DNA of 64,000 nucleotides from Marivita sp. (GCF_020055635.1 NZ_JAIPUT010000011.1:1-64000), one strand, 5' to 3'; positions 35,119 to 44,261 are shown, numbered from the stretch's first letter. Notes: generated by a model not told the origin, from the letters alone. Made by a program: numbers and translations.

Positions 35119-36128
35119 GCCCCGCGCCCCTGTTCCAGTGCCGCAAGCTTGGCCCTGAGGGCGTCAATGTCAACATCATCGGGGGTGGTTCGGCTGGCCA
35201 GCGCCGCCTCGGCGCGGGATTGGCTGGACTGCGGCATCTCTCCGACCGCCTGCATCAGCGCGACGCGCTCGGGCAGGTCGCCGTTGCAATGCAGGATCAC
35301 GTCGCAGCCCGCCTCCATCGCCGCGGCCCCGCGTTCGGCCACCGTGCCGGACAGCGCCTGCATCCCGATATCGTCGGTCATCAGCAGGCCGCTGAAGCCG
35401 ATATCGCGGCGGATGCGGGCAATCATGTCGGCAGAGGTGGTGGCGGGCCCGGTTTCGCCGAAGGCGCTGTAGACCAGATGCGCGGTCATTCCCATCGCCA
35501 CGTCGGCAAAGGGGCGGAAGGCGGCGAAGTCTGTCGCGTTCAGCATGTCTTCGGGCGCGTCGATGCGCGGCAGGTCGAGGTGGCTGTCCATCTGCGCGAG
35601 CCCGTGGCCGGGAATGTGCTTGACGACCGGGAACACGCCGCCCTGCCTGTGGCCCTCGACCACGGCGCGGCCGATCTCCACCACCTGCTCAAGCCGTGAT
35701 CCGTAACACCGGTTGCGCAGGAAGGGATGCGTTTCGGGTCGCGCCACGTCGAGCATGGGAGCGCAGTTCGCGTCGATGCCCAGAGCCAGCAACTCGTGCG
35801 AGATGATCCGGTAGCGCAGGCGCATGCCTTCTTCGGCGTCAGGCCCAAGCTGTGCGACGTGATCGAGCGGCGGCAGCCAGTCGGTGGCCAGGGGCGCGCG
35901 CAGACGCTGCACGCGCCCACCCTCCTGGTCGATGAAGACGGGGGCGTTCCAGCCCACTGCATCGCGCAGATCGGAGGTCAGCGCGCGGACCTGGTCGGAG
36001 CTGTGCAGGTTGCGGTCGAACAGGATGAAACCGAACGGGTTGGCATCGGCAAAAAACGCGCGCTCGTCGGAAGACAGGCGCGCGCCATCGCAGCCGAAAA
36101 TGGCCGCTCCGAACGGTCGTTGGATCAC
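35115..36128 (-). CDS. nagZ: Beta-N-acetylhexosaminidase (peptidoglycan recycling)
   Basis: The product is 337 aa, glycoside hydrolase family 3. It starts with GTG inside the SPOR stop (GTGA overlap). Conserved segments are GFILFDRN, PVFIDQEGGRVQRL, the KHIPGHG motif followed by DSHLDLPRID (Lys-His pair contacting substrate), and the catalytic-Asp region LLMTDDIGMQAL. NagZ removes N-acetylglucosamine from anhydro-muropeptides in the cytoplasm. Confidence 0.95.
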   Translation of the reverse strand: MIQRPFGAAIFGCDGARLSSDERAFFADANPFGFILFDRNLHSSDQVRALTSDLRDAVGWNAPVFIDQEGGRVQRLRAPLATDWLPPLDHVAQLGPDAEEGMRLRYRIISHELLALGIDANCAPMLDVARPETHPFLRNRCYGSRLEQVVEIGRAVVEGHRQGGVFPVVKHIPGHGLAQMDSHLDLPRIDAPEDMLNATDFAAFRPFADVAMGMTAHLVYSAFGETGPATTSADMIARIRRDIGFSGLLMTDDIGMQALSGTVAERGAAAMEAGCDVILHCNGDLPERVALMQAVGEMPQSSQSRAEAALASRTTPDDVDIDALRAKLAALEQGRGA

Positions 36129-37117
36129 CGGCTGACCACGGGGATGCAATCGGCGCCTTCGGCCACCAGCGCGGCACAGAAGCGGCGCGAGTCGCTCAGA
36201 TCGGCAAAGCCATGCGCCCGCAGGCGGTAGAAGACGCGCCCGCCCGAGGTGGCTTCTTCGATCACGCGGTCCTTGTTGTCCAGGTATTCGCCGAACCGCG
36301 CCTGCAGCGTGCCCCATTGCTCGCGGGCGATCTCGGGGCTGTCATAGGCCCCGAACTGGACCAGCCGCGTGCCGGCAGGGATGTCGCCCGGATCGCGCTC
36401 GGACACGCCCGAGGGCACGATCGGCGCGGTTGCGGCAAGCGAGACGCGCTTCAGGTCGGCGGGGCGTTTCGACGGGCGCAAGGACCGCGCCACGCCGGGG
36501 ATCGACGCCGGGATGATCGACGCCGTCGAGGCGGTCTCCTGCGGTTCGACATCGCTGTCGAACACGCCGGTGTCGGGAGCCGGGTCAATGTCGGTGAACG
36601 GCTTGGCCTCGGCGGCGATCTGTTCGGCCAGCGCCTTGATCGGATCATCCGCGTCGGAAATATCGGTCAGGGCAAGCGCCCGCGGCTCCGGTTCGACCTC
36701 TTGCCGAAGCGACGCCAGCGCCACCTCTTCGCGCCCTGTCGTGTCTGCGGGGGCCGCGTTCGACGCGAGCGCCGCGACCGGCACGTCCTCGTCCGTGATG
36801 TCGAGCGGACGCGGTGCCAGCACGATCTGGTCGGGGGGCGGTGCCGAGGTTCCGGTGCCCGCAATATTGTTCACCGCCAACCCTTCGTGGCGCGCGATCT
36901 GGCCGCCCGGATTGTCGGGCGCAACGCGCATCGGGCCTTCGATGGCCTGCACCACCGGGACACCCGACACGTCCCGCACGATCAGCCTGTAACCCCAGAT
37001 TCCGACCCCGACGATCAGCGCCAGGGACAGGGCTGCACCCGCCCAGTTGGCCGCCGAGGCCAGATTGCCCGACGCCGTTGCCCCGCGCGCGGAGTCCGTC
37101 ATATGCATGTCTGCCAT
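36125..37117 (-). CDS. SPOR-domain membrane protein
   Basis: The product is 330 aa: a short cytoplasmic N-terminus, one membrane segment (WAGAALSLALIVGVGIWGYRL), a long Pro/Ala/Asp-rich periplasmic linker, and a C-terminal SPOR domain of about 75 residues (TRLVQFGAYDSPEIAREQWG through FYRLRAHGFADLSDSRRFC). SPOR domains bind denuded glycan strands at the division septum. The start was placed at the ATG before ADMHMTDS. It connects argS with nagZ in the same direction and overlaps nagZ by four bases. Confidence 0.88.
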   Translation of the reverse strand: MADMHMTDSARGATASGNLASAANWAGAALSLALIVGVGIWGYRLIVRDVSGVPVVQAIEGPMRVAPDNPGGQIARHEGLAVNNIAGTGTSAPPPDQIVLAPRPLDITDEDVPVAALASNAAPADTTGREEVALASLRQEVEPEPRALALTDISDADDPIKALAEQIAAEAKPFTDIDPAPDTGVFDSDVEPQETASTASIIPASIPGVARSLRPSKRPADLKRVSLAATAPIVPSGVSERDPGDIPAGTRLVQFGAYDSPEIAREQWGTLQARFGEYLDNKDRVIEEATSGGRVFYRLRAHGFADLSDSRRFCAALVAEGADCIPVVSR

Positions 37118-37192
37118 GTCTGCCTCATTGCCCGGAGGCCCGTGGCCGCCGGTGATTTCTTGCCTTTGCCTCACCCGGTCACGACGCTTTTG

Positions 37193-38938
37193 TCAGCGCA
37201 TTTCCTCGACCGGTGTGACGCCCAAGATACCAAGGCCCGCGGAAATAACAACAGAGACAGCCCGCGCGAGGGCGATTTTCGCCTGTGTGGCGTCGGTGTT
37301 GCCTTCCTGCAAAAAGCGCAGTTCGGGCACGTCGTTGCCCTTGTTGTAGAGCGCGTGCAGATCCGAGGCGAGTTCGTAGAGGTAGAACGCCACCCGGTGC
37401 GGTTCGTTGGTGCGCGCGGCGATTTCCACAAGGCGCGGCCATTCGGCGAGTTTGCGCGCCACGGCCAGTTCGCTGTCATGGGTCATGCCCGACAGATCGA
37501 CTCCGGCCAGCGTGGCGTCATCGACCGTGACACCGGCCTCGACCGCCTTGCGCAAGACCGAATGCACGCGGGCATTGGCGTATTGCACGTAGAAGACCGG
37601 GTTGTCCTTGGACTGTTCCAGCACCTTGTCGAAATCGAAATCCAGCGGCGCGTCGTTCTTGCGGGTCAGCATGTGGAACCGCGTCACGTCCGGCCCCACC
37701 TGTTCGACCACGTCGCGCAGGGTGACGAAGGTCCCTGCCCGCTTGGACATCTTGAACGGCTCGCCGTTCTTGAAGAGCTTCACAAGCTGCGTCAGCTTGA
37801 TGTCGAGCGGCGTCCTGCCATCCGAGAGCGCGCTGACCGCGGCCTTCATCCGCTTGACATAGCCGCCGTGATCCGCCCCGAACACGTCGATCAACAGGTC
37901 ATAGCCGCGCTGCACCTTGTCGTAGTGATAGGCGATATCGGGGGCGAAATAGGTCCAGGAGCCATCCGATTTCATGATCGGCCTGTCCACGTCATCGCCG
38001 TGCTCGGTGGATTTGAACAGCGTCTGTTCGCGCGGTTCCCAATCTTCGGGTTTCTTGCCCTTGGGCGGTTCCAGCACGCCGCGATAGATCAGGCCCTTGT
38101 CCTTGAGGCTGTCGATGGCCGCTTCGATCAGGCCGGTGCCATAAAGCGACTTCTCGCTGAAGAACATGTCCATCTCGACGCCCAGCATGCCCAGGTCGGC
38201 ACGGATCAGCAGCATCATCGCGTCGGTGGCGAAATCGCGCACCTCTTCCAGCCAGACATCCTCGGGCTGACCGACATAGGCGTCGCCAACCTTGTCCCTG
38301 AGCGCTTCGCCCACCGGGATCAGGTAGTCGCCCGGATAGGTGCCATCGACAAAGGCGACCTCCTGGCCATGCGCCTCGAGATAGCGCAGGTAGACCGACC
38401 GGGCGAGCACATCGACCTGTGCGCCACCGTCGTTGATGTAGTATTCGCGCGTGACATCAAAGCCCGCGTAGGCCAGCAGGGACGCCAGCGCATCGCCGAA
38501 GACCGCGCCGCGCGTGTGCCCGACATGCAACGGGCCGGTCGGATTGGCCGAGACATATTCGACGTTGACGCGCCTGCCCTGCCCCATGCCGGATTTGCCG
38601 TAGGCCACACCCGACGACAGGATCGCCTTCGGCAGGCTCTGCCACACCGCATTGTCCAGACGCAGGTTCAGAAAGCCCGGCCCGGCCACCTCGGCGCTCG
38701 ACACGCGGGGGTCGTCCGACAGCCTGGCGGCCAGCGCCTCGGCGATGTCGCGCGGCTTTGCACCTGCGGGTTTCGCCAGCACCATCGCGGCATTGGTCGC
38801 CATGTCGCCATGCAGCGGGTCGCGCGGCGGTTCCACGGTCACATTGGCAAAGTCGAGACCACCCGGAATCGCGCCATCGGCCACCATCGCGTTCAGGCTG
38901 TCGATCACAAGCGTCCGGATATCGGAGAAGAGGTTCAT
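37193..38938 (-). CDS. argS: Arginyl-tRNA synthetase
   Basis: The product is 581 aa, class I synthetase. The HIGH-like motif is in [14 protein letters not shown] and the KMSKS equivalent in [11 protein letters not shown]. The N-terminal Add1 domain and the C-terminal anticodon-binding helical domain ([26 protein letters not shown]) are present. AAAGGA lies about nine bases before the ATG. It heads a run of five same-strand genes ending with scpB. Confidence 0.97.
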   Translation of the reverse strand: MNLFSDIRTLVIDSLNAMVADGAIPGGLDFANVTVEPPRDPLHGDMATNAAMVLAKPAGAKPRDIAEALAARLSDDPRVSSAEVAGPGFLNLRLDNAVWQSLPKAILSSGVAYGKSGMGQGRRVNVEYVSANPTGPLHVGHTRGAVFGDALASLLAYAGFDVTREYYINDGGAQVDVLARSVYLRYLEAHGQEVAFVDGTYPGDYLIPVGEALRDKVGDAYVGQPEDVWLEEVRDFATDAMMLLIRADLGMLGVEMDMFFSEKSLYGTGLIEAAIDSLKDKGLIYRGVLEPPKGKKPEDWEPREQTLFKSTEHGDDVDRPIMKSDGSWTYFAPDIAYHYDKVQRGYDLLIDVFGADHGGYVKRMKAAVSALSDGRTPLDIKLTQLVKLFKNGEPFKMSKRAGTFVTLRDVVEQVGPDVTRFHMLTRKNDAPLDFDFDKVLEQSKDNPVFYVQYANARVHSVLRKAVEAGVTVDDATLAGVDLSGMTHDSELAVARKLAEWPRLVEIAARTNEPHRVAFYLYELASDLHALYNKGNDVPELRFLQEGNTDATQAKIALARAVSVVISAGLGILGVTPVEEMR

Positions 38939-38994
38939 GTCACACGTCCTTTGTTCGGCATGTCCTCTACCACCTTGGCGCGCCGCGTCAAATG

Positions 38995-40824
38995 TCAGGC
39001 TTGGCCCTCGGCGCGGGCGCGATGCTCTTTCTTCGGCAGCATGGCGATCAGGCGCGTGCCCCTGGTTTCCTTCGGCTGGTCCTCGGGTCCGAGAATGCGC
39101 AACGTGCCGCGCGGGCCGATATCGGCGATCGGAATGCCTTCGGGATGGGTGTCGTACCAGTTCTGGAGGGTGAATTCGTCCGACAGCGTGGTGCTTCGGA
39201 ATTCCCACCCGTCCCACATGCGGCGCTGCACCTCCCAATAGGTCTCGCCTGCGCCAAGCGCCCGCCCGCCCAGTTTCGGCGGCAAGGCATAGCGCGCGGA
39301 TTCCGAGGTGTCGCGGTTGAGCTGGTAGACGTTTTCGCGCCCGAATTCCGGCGCGAGATCGGTGGCGACCAGCGTGTTGTACGCGTCATTGTCGGTCGCG
39401 GCGATCACCGTGGCATAGGCCATCAGGTCAAGCCGGTGCTCGGCCCCTTCGGACAGGATGTCGCCGGTGTAGATCTGCAACCCGGCCGCGCGCGCGTCGC
39501 GCAAATGGCTGCGGTTCGGATCCGAGATCATCACCGGCAGGTCGAGCTTGTTGAGAAGTGCGCCCAACTCCACGGTCCAGCGACTGCCTCCCACCAGCAG
39601 CACGCCGGGGGTCGTGGACGCGGTGAGGCCCAGAAGCCGGGCAATCGGCTTGAGCGTGAAGCCATGCAACACCACCGTGCCCGCGACCAGCGCGAAGGCC
39701 AGGGTCGAGATCTGTGCCGCGTCCTCGATCCCGGCCTGCACCAGTCGGTCCCCGAAAAGCCCGGCCACCGCGACAAGGACCACCCCGCGCGGACCGGTGA
39801 AGGCCACCAGCAACCGTTCCCGCCACGGGACATCCGACAGCGCCAGCGACACCAGCACCGTCACCGGGCGGGCGAACAGGATCACCGCCATCACGGTCGC
39901 GAGCGTCTGCCAGTTCATGCTGAGCAGGGTTTCGCGGTTCATGTTGGCGGCCAGCAGAATGAACACGCCCGACACCAGCAGGATCGTCGCGTGTTCCTTG
40001 AAGCGGTGCATTTCGGCGTGGCTGGGCAGATGCGCGTTGGCGATCCAGACGCCCATGATGGTGACCGCCAGCAGCCCGCTTTCATGCAGCAGCGCGTCCG
40101 ACGCGGCAAAGGCCACCAGCACGCTGACGAACAGGACCGGCACCTTCATGTATTCCGGGACCCAGCCACGCGAAAAGGATTTCGCCACGCCCCAGCCGCC
40201 GGCGAGCCCGACCAGCGTGGCGACAAGGATGCCGATGGCAAGCGTGGTGACGGCCTCTTGCACCGTCGCCGCGGTCTGCCCGACCAGCACCACCTGGAAA
40301 GCCAGGACGGCGGCCAGCGCGCCCACCGGGTCGTTGACGATGGCCTCCCATTGCAACAGCGCCGCCGGGCGACGTTTCAGACGCGCCTGCCGCAGCAGAG
40401 GGGCGATCACGGTAGGTCCGGTGACGATCATGATGCCGCCAAAGACCGACGCCGTGGCCCAGCTCAGACCGCCGACATAGTGCAGCACCCCGGCCGAGAG
40501 CAGCCATCCCACCGGACCGCCGATCAGGACAAGCCGTTTGACCCCGGTCGCGGCATCGGTCAGCGACTTGAAATTCAGCGTCAGCCCGCCTTCGAACAGG
40601 ATGATCGCCACGGCAATCGCCACAATCGGTTGCAGCAGGTCCCCCATCGCGACCGACGGGTCCAGAAAGCCGAAGACCGGGCCGACCAGAAGCCCGGCCA
40701 CCAGCATCAGAACGATGGCCGGCAGGTTGAGCCGCCAGGCAAGCCACTGGGCACCCACGCCAAGCGCCCCGACAAGGGCGAAGGCGGTGACCGGACTCAG
40801 TCCGACTTCGGAGGGCGTCGCCAT
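38995..40824 (-). CDS. CPA1-type cation/proton antiporter with C-terminal RCK (TrkA-N-like) domain
   Basis: The product is 609 aa. The first 400 or so residues contain about 12-13 membrane segments with the transport motifs [13 protein letters not shown] and [19 protein letters not shown] (the ND pair expected for CPA1 Na+/H+ exchangers), and [12 protein letters not shown]. Residues from about 405 on form a Rossmann-like nucleotide-binding module ([32 protein letters not shown], and [12 protein letters not shown]), followed by an RCK-C-like end. It probably exchanges Na+ or K+ for protons under control of NAD(H) or another nucleotide. Confidence 0.88.
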   Translation of the reverse strand: MATPSEVGLSPVTAFALVGALGVGAQWLAWRLNLPAIVLMLVAGLLVGPVFGFLDPSVAMGDLLQPIVAIAVAIILFEGGLTLNFKSLTDAATGVKRLVLIGGPVGWLLSAGVLHYVGGLSWATASVFGGIMIVTGPTVIAPLLRQARLKRRPAALLQWEAIVNDPVGALAAVLAFQVVLVGQTAATVQEAVTTLAIGILVATLVGLAGGWGVAKSFSRGWVPEYMKVPVLFVSVLVAFAASDALLHESGLLAVTIMGVWIANAHLPSHAEMHRFKEHATILLVSGVFILLAANMNRETLLSMNWQTLATVMAVILFARPVTVLVSLALSDVPWRERLLVAFTGPRGVVLVAVAGLFGDRLVQAGIEDAAQISTLAFALVAGTVVLHGFTLKPIARLLGLTASTTPGVLLVGGSRWTVELGALLNKLDLPVMISDPNRSHLRDARAAGLQIYTGDILSEGAEHRLDLMAYATVIAATDNDAYNTLVATDLAPEFGRENVYQLNRDTSESARYALPPKLGGRALGAGETYWEVQRRMWDGWEFRSTTLSDEFTLQNWYDTHPEGIPIADIGPRGTLRILGPEDQPKETRGTRLIAMLPKKEHRARAEGQA

Positions 40825-40837
40825 AAGGGTTCCTTTC

Positions 40838-40899
40838 GGGATCGGGTCGGGATCGGGTCAGGGCGGGGATCAGGTTGGCACCGGGTCAGGATCGGGCGG
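40838..40899. repeat. Imperfect tandem GGGATCGGGTC repeat
   Basis: Two perfect tandem copies of an 11-mer (40838-40848 and 40849-40859) are followed by three to four degenerate copies (GGGGATCAGGTT, CCGGGTCAGGATCGGG). The array fills the gap between dgt's stop and the antiporter start and reaches into the last codons of dgt. Confidence 0.6.
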
Positions 40900-42046
40900 A
40901 AATCAAATCGGCCCCGGTCAGCCGTGCATGTTCCTGAAGTGCGAAGCGGTCGGTCATGCCGGCAATGTAGTCGGCCACGATGCGCGCCAGTTCCGTCTCC
41001 GAGCGGATCTCGGCCACGTCCTTGCGCCACTGTTTGGGCAACATGGTGGGGTCCGACATGAACAGCGGGAACAGTTCGTTGATGACATGGGTGACCTGCG
41101 CGCGCATCTCGACCACGTCCGGCGCTCGGTACATGCGGTGGAACAGGAAGGTTCGGATCACCTTGAGATCGGACCACAGACCGGGCGAGAATTGCACCAT
41201 CATCCGCCCCGCCGCGCGGATGTCCTCGGGCGTCTGCGGGTCCAGTCCGGCCAGGTTGGCGCGGGTCACGGTGATGACGTCGCTGACCAGCACGCCGAAG
41301 AAGCGGCGCAGCGCCTCGTGCCGGCGACGATAGTAGTTGAGATCAGGATAAAGCCGATCCACTTCGGCAAAACAATCACTTACGATGGGAAGCTCGGCCA
41401 GTTCATCGGTCGAGAACAGCTCGGCCCGCAGCCCGTCATGCAGATCGTGGTGATTATAGGCCACGTCGTCGGCCAATGCGGCGACCTGCGCCTCTGCGCT
41501 GGCATGGGTGTGCAGCTCCAGGTCGTGCCGCAGGTTGTAGTCGGACAGCGCATAGGGCACCGGATCGCCCACCGGGCCATTGTGTTTGGCAAGGCCTTCA
41601 AGGGTTTCCCAACTGAGGTTCAGCCCGTCGAAATCGGCATAGTGCCGTTCGAGCGACGTCACGATGCGGATCGCCTGCGCGTTGTGGTCGAACCCGCCGT
41701 AAGGCTGCATCAGGGCATCGAGCGCGTCTTCTCCGGTATGCCCGAACGGCGGGTGACCCAGGTCATGCGCCAGCGCCACCGCCTCGGTCAGCTCCAGGTC
41801 CAGCCCCAGCGTCTTGGCGATGGTGCGCGCCACCTGCCCCACCTCGATGGAATGGGTCAGCCGGGTGCGGAAATAGTCGCCCTCATGTTCGATGAAGACC
41901 TGTGTCTTGTGCTTGAGCCTCCGAAACGCCGAGGCATGGATGATCCTGTCCCTGTCGCGCTGGAAACACGAGCGGAATTCGCTTTCCTCTTCGGGGTAAA
42001 GCCTGCCCCGCGTCTTCGTCGGGTCGCACGCAAATCGCGCCGTCAT
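40886..42046 (-). CDS. dgt: dGTPase-like HD-domain deoxynucleoside triphosphohydrolase
   Basis: The product is 386 aa. HD-domain metal ligands are at RLTHSIEVGQVAR (H), ALAHDLGHPPFGHTGE (HD plus a further H), and a later Asp in ALADDVAYNHHD. The N-terminus has SCFQRDRDRIIHASAFRRLKHKTQVF, the family hallmark. The enzyme hydrolyses dNTPs (classically dGTP) to nucleoside and tripolyphosphate, controlling pool size. It is divergent from the Fe-S carrier gene. Confidence 0.94.
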   Translation of the reverse strand: MTARFACDPTKTRGRLYPEEESEFRSCFQRDRDRIIHASAFRRLKHKTQVFIEHEGDYFRTRLTHSIEVGQVARTIAKTLGLDLELTEAVALAHDLGHPPFGHTGEDALDALMQPYGGFDHNAQAIRIVTSLERHYADFDGLNLSWETLEGLAKHNGPVGDPVPYALSDYNLRHDLELHTHASAEAQVAALADDVAYNHHDLHDGLRAELFSTDELAELPIVSDCFAEVDRLYPDLNYYRRRHEALRRFFGVLVSDVITVTRANLAGLDPQTPEDIRAAGRMMVQFSPGLWSDLKVIRTFLFHRMYRAPDVVEMRAQVTHVINELFPLFMSDPTMLPKQWRKDVAEIRSETELARIVADYIAGMTDRFALQEHARLTGADLISARS

Positions 42047-42130
42047 CGCAGCACCGCCTGTTCTTGTTCCCTGTCCCGTTCGCCCTTATATTGTGTTACG
42101 CATACAAGTTAAAGCAAACCCGAGGATGAC

Positions 42131-42454
42131 ATGCAGCTTCCACCGAAAGTGACCGAACGGGCCTTCGAACGCCTGTCGGAAATTGGCGCAAGCGCCGAGG
42201 GCATGGCGCTGCGCGTCGCCGTCGAGGGCGGCGGATGTTCCGGGTTCCAGTACGAGATCAAGCTCGACGCACCGGCAGAGGACGATCTGGTTCTCGAAGG
42301 CCAGGGCGAACGGGTCGTGGTGGATTCGGTGTCCCTGCCCTTTCTGGCCGATGCGGTGATCGACTTTTCCGAAGAACTGATCGGCGCCAGGTTCGTGATC
42401 CAGAATCCCAATGCCACATCCTCTTGCGGATGCGGCACCAGTTTCTCGATGTAG
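42131..42454 (+). CDS. erpA: A-type iron-sulfur carrier (ErpA/IscA family)
   Basis: The product is 107 aa. The three cluster-binding Cys are in VEGGGCSGFQYEI and SSCGCGTSFSM. The family delivers Fe-S clusters to apo-proteins. The assignment to ErpA rather than IscA or SufA rests on isolation from isc/suf genes and is moderate. It ends nine bases from the convergent 358-aa gene. Confidence 0.88.
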   Translation: MQLPPKVTERAFERLSEIGASAEGMALRVAVEGGGCSGFQYEIKLDAPAEDDLVLEGQGERVVVDSVSLPFLADAVIDFSEELIGARFVIQNPNATSSCGCGTSFSM

Positions 42455-42462
42455 AGCGCGGG

Positions 42463-43539
42463 TCAGTGCGGGTGGGTTCCGCCATCTGCGCGCGCGAAGC
42501 CGTGAAAGAATTCCTCGAAATGATGCGATGACGTTTCCGCCTGGGCAAGAACGGTCATCGCCTCGGGGGACAGACGTCCCTCCATGTGCATCCGCATGGT
42601 CATCCAGTCACCGCTGCGGGCGTCGTCCAGATGGAACATCGCCTCGGACATCTCGCGCATCGGGGCGGCCCGGTCCATGCTTCGGTCGAACCGCATGCGG
42701 CCCTCGACGAACCCCTTGGAAAACGCGCCATGGCCGGTCATCGCCTGGTGCCAGTTGCAGACCAGGAATTCGTGATAATCGTCCTGAACGCTGACCGCAG
42801 CGCCATCGGAGACCGAGAACAGGGCGGTTTCACGGGTCAGCCAATCGGTCCAGAGCGCGGGCGGCACGTCGCCGGCATAATGCATGGCGATGCAGATTTC
42901 CGACAGCAGGTCGGCGTTCTGTTCGATGAAGGCAAGCAGCCCGGCAAAGTGCAGGCTGCGCCGGGCGGCCGCGTCCAGTTCCGGATCGCAGCGGCCATAT
43001 TCGCTGAGATAGAACACGATATGCGTCAGCTCGTACGCCGCCTTCTTGTTGGGCAGCGCAAAGGTGTCGGATCGCGCCATGAAGGCCCGCGCGCGGTGTT
43101 CGAGCGCCAGCACATCGTCGCTGGCCGACACGTCGCGGCGGGCAAAGAGGCGCACCGCTTCAAGTCGTTGCAGGTCGGACAGTTCGGCTTGTGGCAGGGT
43201 CTGGTCATGCGCCCACTGAACCAGTTGCTCGGCCTGGTCGCCGGGCATCCCGAGATCCTCGAGATCGAGCGCGATCGACAGGAAGAACCGGTAATATTGC
43301 GGAAAGAACCGAAGACGTTTTCCGACGGTCTCGTAAAATCCCGCGTAGACATCCAGAGCCGCATCGCCCGGCGCCGTGCCGGTGCATTCCAGGATATTCA
43401 GGATCTCGGCGTTTTCCTTGAGCCAGAAAACATCGTCCCCGAAGCGGCGGTGCGTGGCAAAGCAGCTCAGAAGCGCGCCGAGGCGCGCTTCCTGTGAGTT
43501 GATCCGGGACGGGGGGGTAAGTTGGATGACGTTTGTCAT
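42463..43539 (-). CDS. 358-aa helical protein of unknown function, partner of the repeat protein
   Basis: I do not recognise the function. The 358-aa product is soluble and nearly all alpha-helical by composition, with no signal peptide, ATP motif or membrane segment. A conspicuous segment YELTHIVFYLSEYGRCDPEL (residues 169-188) looks like a conserved-site motif, and HEFLVCNWHQAMTGH (256-270) supplies three further His. The C-terminal part is His/Phe-rich (SSHHFEEFFHGF). AGGAGG lies eight bases before the ATG, a strong ribosome site. It is directly downstream of the tandem-repeat gene on the same strand, after an attenuator-like hairpin, so the two probably form one unit. Enzymatic processing of, or binding to, the repeat protein is an inference. 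Confidence 0.75.
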   Translation of the reverse strand: MTNVIQLTPPSRINSQEARLGALLSCFATHRRFGDDVFWLKENAEILNILECTGTAPGDAALDVYAGFYETVGKRLRFFPQYYRFFLSIALDLEDLGMPGDQAEQLVQWAHDQTLPQAELSDLQRLEAVRLFARRDVSASDDVLALEHRARAFMARSDTFALPNKKAAYELTHIVFYLSEYGRCDPELDAAARRSLHFAGLLAFIEQNADLLSEICIAMHYAGDVPPALWTDWLTRETALFSVSDGAAVSVQDDYHEFLVCNWHQAMTGHGAFSKGFVEGRMRFDRSMDRAAPMREMSEAMFHLDDARSGDWMTMRMHMEGRLSPEAMTVLAQAETSSHHFEEFFHGFARADGGTHPH

Positions 43540-43557
43540 GTTCCATGCCTCCTAGGG

Positions 43558-43581
43558 AAAAACAGGACGGCCACCCCGTCC
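43558..43581 (-). terminator. Attenuator-like hairpin between repeat gene and 358-aa gene
   Basis: Read on the minus strand: GGACGG, loop GGTGG, CCGTCC, then TGTTTTT. A 6-bp GC stem and five T give a moderate intrinsic terminator that starts 17 bases after the repeat gene's stop codon. Partial read-through would give much upstream protein and less downstream protein. Confidence 0.65.
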
Positions 43582-43597
43582 CGGGTCAGTCGCGCGC

Positions 43598-44080
43598 TTA
43601 CGATGCAGAGGTGAACAGGGCGCAGCCTTCGCCGTCGTCCGTGGTCTTGGCGGTGACAGGGCTCGATGCCGAGGTGAAGGCCTCGACCGCATCACCAGTG
43701 CGGGCGTCGGACGTGGTCGGCGTGGAGGCAGAGGTGAACGCCTCGACCGCGTCGCCAGTGCGGGCGTCGGACGTGGTCGGCATGGAGGCCGAGGTGAACG
43801 CCTCGACCGCGTCGCCGGTGCGGGCGTCGGACGTTGTCGGCGTGGAGGCCGACGTGAACGCCTCTACCGCATCGCCGGTCCGGGCGTCGGACGTGGTCGG
43901 CATGGAGGCTGAAGTGAACGCCTCGACCGCATATCCCATGAGGGCGTGAGAGGCAGAAGGCAGCGACGCGGATGTGAACATTTCGGTCGCATCTCCGTGA
44001 TGAAGATCCGCTTCACCTGCATTATTGCGCTGAGTCTGAACGGAAATCTCGGTAACGTCGAATTTACGAAGTGCGGTCAT
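43598..44080 (-). CDS. 160-aa tandem-repeat protein with seven FTSAS motifs
   Basis: The product begins MTALRKFDVTEISVQTQRNN and reaches the first FTSAS at residues 35-39. The motif recurs at 55, 75, 95, 115, 135 and 156, exactly every 20 residues until the last. Units 3-6 are nearly identical (PTTSDARTGDAVEAFTSAS), alternating M and T before the Pro. The chain ends exactly with FTSAS, and its single Cys is at 153. No signal peptide or membrane segment is visible. AGGAGG precedes the ATG at good spacing. The leader-plus-repeated-core layout resembles multi-core precursor peptides, but a self-assembling or adhesive repeat protein is also possible. Not recognised as any characterised family. 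Confidence 0.8.
   Translation of the reverse strand: MTALRKFDVTEISVQTQRNNAGEADLHHGDATEMFTSASLPSASHALMGYAVEAFTSASMPTTSDARTGDAVEAFTSASTPTTSDARTGDAVEAFTSASMPTTSDARTGDAVEAFTSASTPTTSDARTGDAVEAFTSASSPVTAKTTDDGEGCALFTSAS
43664..43963. repeat. Five coding 60-bp tandem repeats
   Basis: This DNA-level array encodes the 20-residue units of the FTSAS protein. The four central units differ at only a few bases, which suggests recent expansion by slippage or recombination. Codons are those of the host, so there is no sign of foreign origin. Confidence 0.9.
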
Positions 44081-44177
44081 GGTATGGCCTCCTATTGGCT
44101 GGTTGAATGAGCCAAGGCTGGCACGTAAAAATTGAATAGTAGAAGCGAAAAAATCGTTAAACGTGTGTATTCGGCGA

Positions 44178-44261
44178 TTATCCACACGAGCTTTCACCCC
44201 TAGGTTGTTCCGATTGCACCGCTCCTCGAGTTATCAACAAGTTGCAGAAAACTGGGGATAA
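44178..44261. other. Cluster of three DnaA-box-like 9-mers
   Basis: A perfect consensus box TTATCCACA lies at 44178-44186, a one-mismatch box TTATCAACA at 44231-44239, and TTATCCCCA on the opposite strand at 44253-44261. An AT-rich stretch lies just to the left (44127-44165). The whole 44081-44423 gap contains no other gene; it separates the divergent repeat-protein gene and xth. A possible -10 element TACTAT for the repeat gene lies at 44136-44141 on the minus strand. Confidence 0.55.

Noticed and set aside
43533-43949. Plus-strand open frame over the FTSAS repeats
   Set aside because: It also repeats, as any frame across the array must, but lacks a ribosome site, and the minus-strand gene has AGGAGG plus a clean start and a terminator-like hairpin.
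43664-43963. 60-bp direct repeats considered as a CRISPR array
   Set aside because: The repeats are contiguous without unique spacers and code in frame for 20-residue units; no cas genes are nearby.
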